DNA from: Tetracentron sinense | Taxonomy: Eukaryota > Streptophyta > Magnoliopsida > Trochodendrales > Trochodendraceae | Assembly: GCA_015143295.1 (NCBI GenBank) | Contig: CM026559.1 | Location: forward strand, 20,536,826 to 20,600,825 | Direction of reading: 5' to 3' | Length of the DNA stretch: 64,000 nucleotides | Shown: positions 54,290 through 64,000 of the stretch, one piece after another | How the letters are laid out: the number at the start of each line of letters is the position of its first letter | How positions within the stretch are numbered: position 1 is the stretch's first letter | Program-made: the position numbers and the translations under genes | Notes under the pieces: generated by a model | What the model was told of the DNA's origin: nothing | The model's input: the letters and a program-made list of their open reading frames with translations, nothing else | Database searches by the model: none

Positions 54290-57200
54290 TTACTCAACTC
54301 CACACAAACCGATGGATTTCCTAAGGAGTTCAAACCTAAGGGAATCTAAAGGTTTTGTGAGAATGTCCGCATATTGATTCTCTGTTTGGACATACTCAAT
54401 AGACACAACTTTTTGCTCAACAAGATCACGGATGAAGTGATGCCTAATGTCTATATGCTTTGTACGAGAGTGTTGCACAGGATTTTTGGAGATATTGATT
54501 GCACTTGTGTTATCACAATACACAATCATAGTGCTTTGATCAATCCCATAATCCTTCAACATCTGTTTCATCCACAGGAGTTGGGTGCAACAACTACCAG
54601 CTGCTATATACTCAGCCTCGGCTGTAGACAAGGAAATGGAATTCTGCTTTTTGCTAAGCCAAGCAACCAAGCAGTTTCCAATATAGAAACACCCGCCGGA
54701 GGTGCTCTTCCTATCATCAGTATTTCCAGCCCAATCAGCATCAGAATACCCCACAACAATGACATTTGTATCGAAAGAATACCAGAGGCCTAAGGACAAA
54801 GTTCCACTCACATAGCGAATGATACGCTTGACAGCAACTAAGTGAGACTCTTTGGGATTTGCTTGATAACGGGCACATGCTCCAACACTAAAGGCTATGT
54901 CGGGTCTAGTAGCAGTTAGGTAGAGCAAACTACCTATCATGCTTCTATAATTAGTCTGATCGACATCCTTCCCTGAAGTATCTTTACTAAGCTTTATAGT
55001 AGTACTCATAGGAGTCCTAGCATGCTTAGAAAAACTCATTCCAAATTTCTTCACTAAATTTTTTGCATATTTGATTTGAGATACTGAGATCCCAGAATCC
55101 AATTGCTTGATCTGAAGACCAAGGAAGAAACTTAGCTCACCAACCATGCTCATTTCAAATTCATTTTTCATTTGTTCAGCAAATGAATGAGCATGTAAGT
55201 CTAATGTGGAACCAAATACTATGTCATCAACATATATCTGGGCGATGACAATATCACCTTTCACTTTCTTTATGAAAAGGGTTCTGTCTACTCCCCCTCT
55301 CGAAAATCCGTTTTCCAAGAGATAAGTAGTCAGCCTCTCATACCAAGCTCTTGGAGCTTGTTTTAAACCATAGAGGGCCCTTTTTAGTCGATAAACTTGA
55401 TCAAGGTGATGTGGATCTTCAAACCCTTTTGGTTGTTCCACATAGACTTCTTCATGTAGAATGCCATTCAGAAAGGCACTCTTAACATCCATTTGAAAAA
55501 GTTTGAATTTCATATTACAAGCCACAGCTAGAAGAATTCTTATTGATTCTAGCCTGGCTACAGGAGCAAAAGTTTCATCGAAGTCAATACCTTCAATTTG
55601 GGTATATCCTTGTGCAACTAACCTAGCCTTATTTCTTATGATAGTACCTTTTTCATCAGATTTGTTCTTGAAAATCCATTTGGTACCTATCACATTTGTA
55701 TTATTAGGCCTAGGTACTAAATACCAAACATCATTCCTAGTAAACTGAAGTAACTCTTCTTGCATTGCATTTATCCAATTATCATCTGCAAGAGCTTCAG
55801 CTACATTCTTGGGTTCAAAAGATGAAGTATAGCAAATGTAGCTAACTTCATTTTCAATTTGTTTCCTCGTTCTCACTCCACTTTCAACATCACCAATAAT
55901 ATCAGTGGAGGTGTGAGGACTCATGACCCTAGGATGTGTAGGTTTTAATGGAGATGTTTGCTTATCAATAGGTGAAGTTGAAATAATTTCAACATCTTCA
56001 TTTTCAGCACTTTCATCATCCTCACATTGCACATTTTCAACACCAGAGTCATCCACAATTACATTTATGGACTCCATAATTGTAGAGGTTCTCAAGTTAT
56101 ACACTCGATAAGCTCTACTGTTGGTGGAATACCCAAGAAATATCCCTTCATCACTCCGGGATTCAAATTTTCCCAGTTGCTCTCTATCCTTAAGGATATA
56201 GCATTTACTTCCGAATTCTCGAAAGTACGTGACACTAGGTTTCTTGTTATTCCACAACTCATATGGGGTTTTCCTTGTTCCAGGTCTTACAAAAACTCTA
56301 TTAACTATATAGCAAGCAGTGTGAACTGCCTCAGCCCAGAAATGAGAAGCTAGATTGTTGCTATGAAGCATAACTCTAGCCATCTCTTGGAGAACCCTGT
56401 TCTTCCTCTCTACTACACCATTCTGCTGAGGTGTAATAGGTGCAGAAAATTCATGTTTGATACCAGACTCAACACAAAAGTCGTTGTACTTAGAGTTTTC
56501 AAACTCCTTTCCATGATCACTTCGAATTCGAGTGATTGGGCATCTTTTCTCATTTTGAATTTTCAGGCAAATACTTTTGAAATTGTCAAAAGCATCGGAT
56601 TTCTCTCTTATAAATGCCACCCAAGACATTCTAGAGAAATCATCAACCATGACTAGGATGTATCGCTTTCCACCTAGACTTTCAGTTCTTGTAGGACCCA
56701 TAAGGTCCATATGAATTAATTCCAGTGGATATGAAGTAGCAATACTTGAAGTCTTCTTATGTGGGGTCCTAATTTGTTTACCAATTTGACATGGCCCACA
56801 CACAGCAGTAGAAGGCTTTCCTAGTTTGGGAACACCTCTCACAAGCTCTTGCTTAGAGATTTTACATAGGTCTTTGAAGTTCATGTGACCTAGTCTTCGG
56901 TGCCACAAATCAACCTCCTCAATTCTAGTCTTATAACAGACATTTGAGGGAATAGGACTGGGAGTTAGGCCGTAGCAATTGTCAGTGGTTCTCAATCCTT
57001 CTAGAACACACTTACCTTTACCATTAATGACTAAGCATTTATTTTGGGTAAAGTGCACAGCATGATTATCATCACATAGTTGACTTATGCTAATTAAATT
57101 AGCTTTCAGTCCTTCAACAAACAAGGCATCTTTCAATTTAGGTATGCCTGGTGAATTGATGATACCCTTTCCTTTGACTAAAGACTTGCTTCCATCACCA

Positions 57201-59605
57201 AAAGTAACAGTCCCATCAGGACAGTCCTCAAATTGAATAAATAAGGACTTGTTACCTGTCATATGCCGAGAACACCCACTATCGAAGTACCACATTTCTG
57301 TGTTTTGGGCTTTCAAGGCAGTATGAATGACAAAGCACTTGAGGTCTTCCTTTCTCACATACACAGTCTTTAAACTTTGTTTAGATCTTTGATCATTAAT
57401 CTGTGTAGTAGAGACCTTTTTCCTTTTTGTCCTCCTTGACCTTTTTCTGTTTTGTTCAGTTCTAGTTTTTTGATAAGTCAAATTATTTCCTCTTGTATAG
57501 TCATTTGGAATAAATTGACCAGTCCTTGTCCTAGATATTTGAGCAATTCTGTTAACATCATCGCTCAACATTCTAGACTTTTCAGCTAGAACCTGAATCT
57601 GCCTTTGAAGAGTCCCTTGACTCAGATTTTGGTTCCATGAACCATTTCGGGGAGCTCTCCTAAATGCATTACAATTAGGTCGAATGTGACCTCTCACACC
57701 ACAAAAGTGACATGTGGGTATGAATCTTGGTAGAGGAGGAAGATTTCTTCTAACTGGAATTTGATTTCTTAAAGCATTTACTCTAGGAGCTGTATATCTA
57801 GGCTTTACAAAATTTGTATAAGCCTTAGTACTTGATGTAGAAGGTAAATTTTCTTTGGGTTCAGAATGTATTGGCTCAAACACTGCACTAGCCATTGTTC
57901 CAACAGCTAAAGGACCAGTTGGTGTGTCAACATGTCCTATCCCAGATCTACTAGAATTTGATCCATACTTTCTGACTAATTCATCTAGGCAGCTGGTGTT
58001 ACCAAACATTCTCACTTCTTTTTCAAGAGTATAGACCTTCTGAATCAAGTCAGTCTTGTCTTTAAGGGTAATTTGGTGTTCTTTTTCAAGAAATTTCACC
58101 TTATCAACAAGAGAGACTTTAAAAGTTTCCAGCTCCATTTGCAGAGTTTTTAACTCTTCAATTTCTTTCATGGAAGTGTCTCTTTCATCTTCTAATTTTC
58201 TGACCACATTAGTCAATGAGACATTCTCTTCCAAAAGACATTGAACTTTTATAACAAATGCTTCTTTTTCATTTTCCAACTGACTAACTAGTGCACTCTT
58301 CTCTTCTGCTACTAGTTTACAGATATCTCTTTCATTTTGAATGAATTTGAGTTTTTTGCTCAAAGAGATTTTTGTTTTAGTCAGTTTTAAACTTTCAGCA
58401 TACAACTTATCATAAGTTGTTTTCAAATCTTCATCACTTTCAGAGTCAGTTTGACTCTTCTGTAAGTCATCACTTGACTCAGTATGAATACTTTCATCAC
58501 TTCTATCATTTTCATCAACCGCAGAGGTAGTCTCAAGAATCCCAGATAGGGAAACAGTGAAAGCCGTATGATTTCCAGTATCTTCACTTGAAGAGGAACT
58601 GTCCGATTCTTCATTCTCGGAATCACTGTCATCCCAACAGGCATTCATCACCTTGCCCTTACTCTTCTTCTTGTTAGGACAGTTAGGTGAAATATGTCCG
58701 AAGCCATGGCATTCATAACATTGAACACCTTGGGATTTCTTGTCGCCACTTTTGGAATTTTTTTTGTTTTCCCAGGGCTTAGACTTTGACTTATCAAAAG
58801 ATTTTCCTCCCTGTTTGGGATTAAACCTCTTTTTCGTTCTAAAAAATTTTCAAAATTTTTTAACGAAAAGAGCCATTTCTTCCTCATTCATTTCTCCATC
58901 ACTGTCATCCTCATCCAAAGTTTCCTTGATGGTTTTCAAGGCTAAAGATTTATTCTTCTTGGATGGACGTAGATTGAGTTCATAGGTTTGGAGTGATCCA
59001 ACCAATTCCTCAATCTTCAGAGAGTCAACATTTTTACTCTCTTCGATTGCAGTGACTTTGGGTTGAAATCTCTCTAGGAGAGATCTAAGGACTTTTCTAA
59101 CTATTTTGGACTCAGATAATTTCTCACCTAAATTGAAACTAGCGTTGACAATGTCACTAAGTTTTGCATAGAATTCATCAAAAGTGTCATTGTCTTCCAT
59201 GTTTAAATGTTCAAATTTGGTGGTTAACATTTGGAGTTTTGAGATTTTAACAGTGGTAGTACCCTCATGGGTAATTTCAAGAATGTCCCAAGCCTCCTTT
59301 GCTGTTTCACATGAAGAAATTCGTCTGAATTCCTCAGCAGTGACTGCAGTAAAGATAGCATTGAGACCTTTAGTGTTCCATCCACTTGAATCAAGCTCTT
59401 CTCTGGTCCATTCATCAGAATATTTGACGACAGTCAAATCACCTACAGTTTTTACGGGCGTAGTCCACCCATTCTGTATAGACATCCAAATTCTCTCGTC
59501 TATAGATTTGAGAAAGGCTCTCATTCTAGCTTTCCAGTATGCATAATTATTTCCATCAAAAAGTGGGGGACGAGAGACGGATCCTCCTTCTCTTAGAGTA
59601 CTCAT
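54290..59605 (-). CDS. gag-pol: copia gag-pol polyprotein of element F, one internal TGA
   Basis: Gag starts [20 protein letters not shown] at 59605 (Met 59611 two residues earlier). A UBN2-type capsid runs to FVKKF, where TGA at 58852-58850 interrupts; the same frame then continues without another stop to 54290, about 1770 codons in all. After the stop come CCHC knuckle [14 protein letters not shown], an acidic and long coiled-coil region, and a second knuckle [14 protein letters not shown] (about residue 313 of the downstream 1453-aa frame). Then protease [13 protein letters not shown] (454), integrase with MDLMGPT (648), [10 protein letters not shown] (712) and [10 protein letters not shown] (745), RT with [11 protein letters not shown] and [10 protein letters not shown] (about 1140), and RNase H with [12 protein letters not shown] (about 1342) to LTKPLD. 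All catalytic residues are present. The stop is a CGA-to-TGA type change or a readthrough site. Confidence 0.93.
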
Positions 59606-59658
59606 GATCACGGATAATACAGGATCACACTTAAGGGATTAGCCTTATCAGTGAACTA

Positions 59659-59670
59659 GCTCTGATACCA
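59659..59670 (-). promoter_or_regulatory. Primer binding site of element F (tRNA-iMet type)
   Basis: The minus strand reads TGGTATCAGAGC two bases after the 5' LTR end. Confidence 0.95.
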
Positions 59671-59672
59671 AT

Positions 59673-60905
59673 TGAAATTTATCCAGATCAATGATCTCTA
59701 AGACCTAGAGGGGGGGTGAATAGGTCTATCTAATAATTTCTAACCAATTTTAAATTTTCAATTAATATGTTTAGAAATCAACAATTAATTCAATCAGACA
59801 ATCCACACAAATCAAACACAGAAGATTTTTACGTGGAAAACCCTAACGGGAAAAAACCACGGGACCTTGTCCAGCAATAAACTTCACTATGAAAAGATAT
59901 CAAGTACAAGACAAGACCTTACCAAAACAGAAACGACGTTCCTAGGTATAGACTCTTACTCTTGATTTCCACGAACCAGCAGGTTCGATCTCCGCCTTAG
60001 CAGCTTCGGTTCCACACCGACCAAATCTTTTCAAGCAACTTCAAATCCACGATCACACACGATCGATCTCCTTCCACGAAGGCTCCGGATCAAACACCGG
60101 ACACACACACAAGGTGTAGGGTTGTGAATCAATTTAGTAAATTTCAAACCCTAGAGGGATCTCATACAGATCTGAGATCACACAATGCAAGATCAAAGAT
60201 TTTAATCTATACTTGCATTCTCTAGGATCTAAGAAAGAGGAGGGATCAACAAAGATCTAATAAAAACAATTAGAAAAACCCTAGAAGAGTTTCTCAGACC
60301 TCTACTCTTTCAAAAATTATCAAAGACGCGAATTAGGTCTCTCAAAAGTTGTTTATATAGGGTTAAAAAAAGAATCCAGAAAAAGAAAAATTCTTTTTAC
60401 GAGGACCGATCGATCGGTGCTCACAACCGATCGCTCGGTTCACAACCGATCGATCGGTTCTAATGACCGATCGCTCGGTCTTAAAACATCTCTCTGGAAA
60501 ATTTCCCCATACAAATATTTAGTCCAGTCGATAGCCACCGATCGCTCGGTAGGCGACCGATCGATCGGTCGCAATACCGAGCGATCGGTTGAGACAGAAT
60601 TTTTGCCAAAATTAATTCATTTTATTTTTATTTGATTCAACTAATATCAAATAACTTTGGTAGGCTTAAAACTATCCTCCTAGGTATTTTTAGAGTTATC
60701 TAAGTCAAATCAAACCTAGGTAGGGGTCTCTAAGTCCATTACCTGTCTAGATCCGGAGTAGAACCTTTTTCTTCTCTTTCTTCTATCTTCTTTAAGCTTT
60801 AGCTCTTCTCTTCTTTTCGGACAAGTTGAACATGACTCGACGACTCGACTCAACTGACCTATCTAATGATCACGGAATTTGCCAACACCTATTTAGGGAT
60901 TTACA
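59673..60905 (-). repeat. 5' LTR of element F (1233 bp)
   Basis: Minus strand TGTAAATCCC (60905) to ATAAATTTCA (59673). It contains the palindrome module at 60405-60589 and a TATA box at 60360-60352, as in the 3' LTR. Confidence 0.95.
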
Positions 60906-61114
60906 ATTGACATTAACTTGGCTTATACCTAGTAAGTAGGGAACCGTTGTAAAACGGAAGCGCTGGGTGCCTAACACCTTCCCCAGGCTTAACCGAACCT
61001 CTAAGCAAACTAAGACCTTATCCATTACCTGAGACTCATCCCTACGAAATCAATAAGTGGGGACTCTAAACATAACATTATGCCAAATGTGGGTAACCAG
61101 AATCCGTGCTCACA

Positions 61115-62505
61115 CTAATTGTCCTACAAAGTGTATGTCAATTTCAAATTTAAGAAACTTTAGTCTACTTTTCAAGAAAGATTCAATATGACCAAAATGT
61201 TCCATCAAGCAAAGACAAGACTCTATGATGAAAGAGAAATCAAGACAAAAGGCTATAAGAGCCAAATTTCCAGTCAAGCTCAAGATTAATCAAGCTCAAG
61301 TCAAATAAGAACTCAAAGAGGAATTCCAATCATCCCAAGGTGAAGATTAAAATAAAGATTCAAGATATCACCCAAAGTCCAAGTCAGATCATGAAGACAA
61401 AGCAAGACTTATTCAAGATCAAGACAAGACAAGTGAACACTCTCAAGAAGGTTTAATTGTCCTAGTTAAAAGAGTCTAGGACTTATGTAAGAAGTCCTCA
61501 ATTAGTTGGAAAGTTCAAAATCTGAAGTGACCTAGATTGACCTTAGGAAGCCTTGACCCATTTGGATAACATTCCAAGGCCCTAGGACATCTCAAAACAT
61601 GGCTAAAAATAGGATAATGAAAATCCCAAAGACCTAGGAATTCATTCTCATCATAAAGGTCTTAAAAAGATGAGAAATATATGAAAATACAGTGGTGTCG
61701 TCGACGTCTGTAATGGACTGCAGCTCAACAAATATTTTTTGCTCTATGCAGTTGACGTCTGAGACACACTCAGGTGATGTCGTCGACGATAAGTTATGGA
61801 AAACGGGTATTAAACCCCCAACGGCTAGTTTTTTAACGGCTAGTTTGACATTTAATGATCCCACAATGGGGCTATTCATCCAAGCTCTATAAATAGAGCT
61901 CATTTATGAACCTTGGATCAACCTTTGAGATTATATCGATTATCCATCACTCACATTCAATTCTGACCAAGAAAATACAGTCAGAAGCTTAGAAATCCCT
62001 TTCTCTCTTACTTGAGCTTTAAACTCCCCTCATTTGAGAGAGTCTCAGAGATTGTATTCCATTTTTATCTAGCTCAACAAGGAGCTGAAATTTGGATTGA
62101 AAATTCATTTCAAATTTGTATTTGAAGAAGTCAAGAGAAGATGTTCTCTTACATTGAAGGTTTTGATCTCAAAAGGAGATTGTAAGAGGCAGTATCCCAG
62201 CTTGCAAGGGATTGTAAATGTTTGAGGTTCACCCGGTGAGAAAGCTCGTGTGATAGTGGATCGTGTTGAATCCTGTGAGACAGAGAGCTTGAGGCGGGGA
62301 AATAGGTTGGAATTGCCAAACCTGGATAACAATTCTTGGTGTTTGTATTCCTTATCTCTTATCTCTTCTATATTGTTGCATTACTCATTCCAATATCTTA
62401 CTTTCTTAGCTTAACCTTAAAATTCCGCAAAATAAGCTAAGTAGGTTATAAACTCTGTCATTGACCCTATTCACCCCCCATCTAGGGTCCATTTACTGGG
62501 CAACA
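61115..62505 (+). repeat. 3' LTR of element B, second piece
   Basis: After the repeated CTAAT (61115-61119) the sequence continues TGTCCTACAAAGTGTATGTC as in the 5' LTR and ends TTTACTGGGCAACA. Promoter motifs lie at 61697-61790 and TATAAATA at 61888-61895. ACGAC follows at 62506-62510. Confidence 0.93.
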
Positions 62506-62510
62506 ACGAC

Positions 62511-62814
62511 AACTCATAAACGACAAACAAAGAGTCAAACAAGTTTTGCAGCTTTATTGTATTAAGACCAACCTACGAATTATCTCAGATATTTGGACAA
62601 ACAATCCGACTCAATATTTATGAGATTTTCTAACTCGTTGACACCTGACTAAGACATGCATTTATGGCTATATCATTATCTTCTTAACTACAAACAATCT
62701 GAGAGTGCGACACGTGGAATGAGCCTTGTGGACAATATTAGGAGCTGTCAATAAACAGAATACTAAGCATAACTGCCCTCTGCATGCATTGAGATGTGGA
62801 CATACATTTGCTTA
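62511..62814. other. Intergenic, nothing recognised
   Basis: Host or older repeat sequence flanking element B. No coding or repeat structure is identified. Confidence 0.4.
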
Positions 62815-63625
62815 TATATATATACTAGTTGTGTGTGCATGTGCAAGGCTCATGCAAAGTTAATAATAAAATCAAGTGAATAAATTATTTTGACAAATGA
62901 AATTTTGTGAGAAATGGCAATATAGAAAATAAATTAATAGGGATATTTTGGAAAAAATAAATCTAATATGGATATTTTGGGAAATGATTGCCCTCTTTTA
63001 TAATATAGAAGATATATAGATCATAGGGGTATTTTGGGAACAAATCAATAGGGGTATTATAGGAAATAAATACATGTAGAAAGCGTATTATGAGACAATA
63101 AATTAATAGAGACATTTGGATTAAAACAAATCTAATAGGGGTATTATGAGAAATTTTGTAAGAAAGGATATTATGGGCAAATAAATTAATAGGGACATTT
63201 TGGATAAAACAAATCTAATAAGGGTATTATAGGAAAAATTGTAAGAAAGGGTATTATGGGAAAACAAATTAATAGAGAAGGGTATTATGGGAAATGATTG
63301 CCCTCTTTTATAATATAGAAGATATATAGATCATAGGGGTATTTTGGGAACAAATCAATTGGGGTATTATAGGAAATAAAAACTTGTAGAAAGGGTATTA
63401 TGGAAAAATAAATTAATAGAGACAATTGGATTAAAACAAATCTTATAAAGGTAATATAGGAAAATTTGTAAGAAATGGTATTATGGGCAAATAAATTAAT
63501 AGGGACATTTTGGATAAAACAAATCTAATAAGGGTATTATGGGAAAACTTGTAAGAAAAGCTATTATGGGATAACAAATTAATAGAGAAGGCAATTATGG
63601 AAAAATAACTTTGTTGAACCATTAT
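62815..63625. repeat. AT-rich tandem repeat with a 310-bp higher-order duplication
   Basis: Units of about 85 bp contain AAATTAATAGGGACATTTTG, AAACAAATCTAATAAGGGTA and TTGTAAGAAAGGGTATTATG. A larger block with ATTGCCCTCTTTTATAATAT and GAAGATATATAGATCATAGG is present at 62986 and again at 63296 (offset 310). The array starts after ATATATATACTAGT and GTGTGCATGTGCAAG, which resembles the left end of the candidate element at 21628. It could be the inside of a small transposon. Confidence 0.7.
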
Positions 63626-64000
63626 TTTGTCTTTATGTGAACTTGGTAATGACCATCAAGACATTTTTACCCCTGCATTAATTATTAAAATCCACTAAAG
63701 GTAAGGGTACTTTAGTCTTTTCATAGGAGACCATTCATTAAATGGATGAGTAAATACAGTTTGACTTTTCTTGCACTCATTCTCTCTCCTATTTAATGAA
63801 TTGTTCCCTTTGAAAATACCAAAATACCCTAGCATTTAATAGAATGTATTTAATACATAGGGGTAAAAAAGTCTAGTAAAGGTTAATAATTTCACACATT
63901 GAGTGGTCGTTAGCAATTTCCATATATATATATGCACGAATTAGAGGAGACAAAATGATCCATTTCCAAAACTCTGAAACCTCTGAGCAATTTTCTTAAA
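63626..64000. other. Intergenic to the right edge, nothing recognised
   Basis: AT-rich sequence with no coding frame or clear repeat boundary. Confidence 0.45.

Larger units (their letters stand above)
49817..60905 (-). mobile_element. Element F: young, near-intact SIRE-type copia retrotransposon
   Basis: Flanked by ATTGA on both sides (49812-49816, 60906-60910). Minus-strand order: 5' LTR (60905-59673), primer site, gag-pol, putative internal promoter, 3' accessory ORF, polypurine tract, 3' LTR (51049-49817). Both LTRs are 1233 bp and I saw no difference in the stretches compared. Only one in-frame stop is seen in gag-pol and the 3' ORF is intact. It is the last insertion in the nest. Confidence 0.95.
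47189..61114 (+). mobile_element. Element C: Ogre/Tat-type solo LTR, interrupted by element F
   Basis: Begins TGTAAGCACCCAATTTTTAC, ends ATCCGTGCTCACA and is flanked by CTAAT on both sides (47184-47188, 61115-61119). Without element F and one ATTGA it is about 2.83 kb. Its ends and its conserved block (GAACTACACTCGGTCTGATC at 49687) match the minus-strand LTRs of element D. No primer site, polypurine tract or coding DNA is present, so it is a solo LTR left by LTR-LTR recombination. It contains CCCTA-rich, CCTACCGGGC-rich and AACCATGGTT-rich stretches. Confidence 0.9.
23815..62505 (+). mobile_element. Element B: SIRE-type Ty1/copia retrotransposon, expanded by nested insertions
   Basis: Both termini are LTR ends (TGTTAGCCT ... 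GGGCAACA) bounded by a 5-bp ACGAC duplication, which proves that the 38.7-kb span is one insertion. Order: 5' LTR, primer site, gag, protease, [element D], integrase, RT, RNase H, 3' accessory ORF, polypurine tract, 3' LTR split by [element C containing element F]. Removing the nested DNA leaves roughly 10 kb. Coding parts carry many stops and frameshifts and the two LTRs differ visibly, so it is old. SIRE lineage is inferred from long LTRs, the iMet primer and the 3' extra ORF. Confidence 0.93.

Overview
The window is plant nuclear DNA, very probably from an angiosperm with a repeat-rich genome. It contains LTR retrotransposons of the Ty3/gypsy (Tekay-like and Ogre/Tat-like) and Ty1/copia (SIRE-like) lineages, tRNA-iMet primer sites, MITE-like repeats and a plant receptor-like kinase. 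The species cannot be named. Exactly 100 Ns at 32385-32484 show that this is a draft assembly. I see only one host-type gene, the kinase near 16.3-17.5 kb. Almost everything else is mobile DNA or its remains.

Layout. 1-7966: the 3' part of a Tekay-like gypsy element (A) with a complete 3' LTR. A sits inside an inverted LTR of the same family (G), which itself sits in the 3' end of a third LTR (H). 7967-11100: low-coding sequence with microsatellites and a fold-back element. About 11110-13570: a small, internally deleted copia element (E, minus strand). 14090-15100: an array of about 140-bp MITE-like units. 16344-17547: an LRK10-like kinase with a frameshifted tail. 19560-19965: a LINE RNase H remnant. 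21628-22535: a possible small non-autonomous transposon.

23815-62505 is one old SIRE-type copia element (B) that has been repeatedly invaded. Target-site duplications (TSDs) establish the nesting. B has ACGAC on both sides. Inside its pol lies an Ogre/Tat-like element on the minus strand (D, 26933-41548, TSD GCTAA). Inside its 3' LTR lies an Ogre/Tat solo LTR (C, 47189-61114, TSD CTAAT). Inside C lies a young copia element on the minus strand (F, 49817-60905, TSD ATTGA) with two 1233-bp LTRs and a nearly intact gag-pol. The insertion order is B first, then D and C, then F; coding decay follows the same order. 62506-64000 holds AT-rich tandem repeats.

Most interesting result: LTR promoters here are built from family-specific clusters of short, mostly palindromic motifs just upstream of a TATA box. 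The roughly 185-bp cluster of CCGATCGATCGG-type palindromes around a shared core is homologous between gypsy element A and copia element F, so a promoter module appears to have crossed retrotransposon superfamilies. The SIRE-type elements B and F each also carry copies of their own LTR motif plus a TATA box inside the element, just before a 3' accessory ORF. This suggests a second, internal promoter for that ORF. The element D assembly around the N gap looks duplicated and error-rich and should not be trusted base by base.
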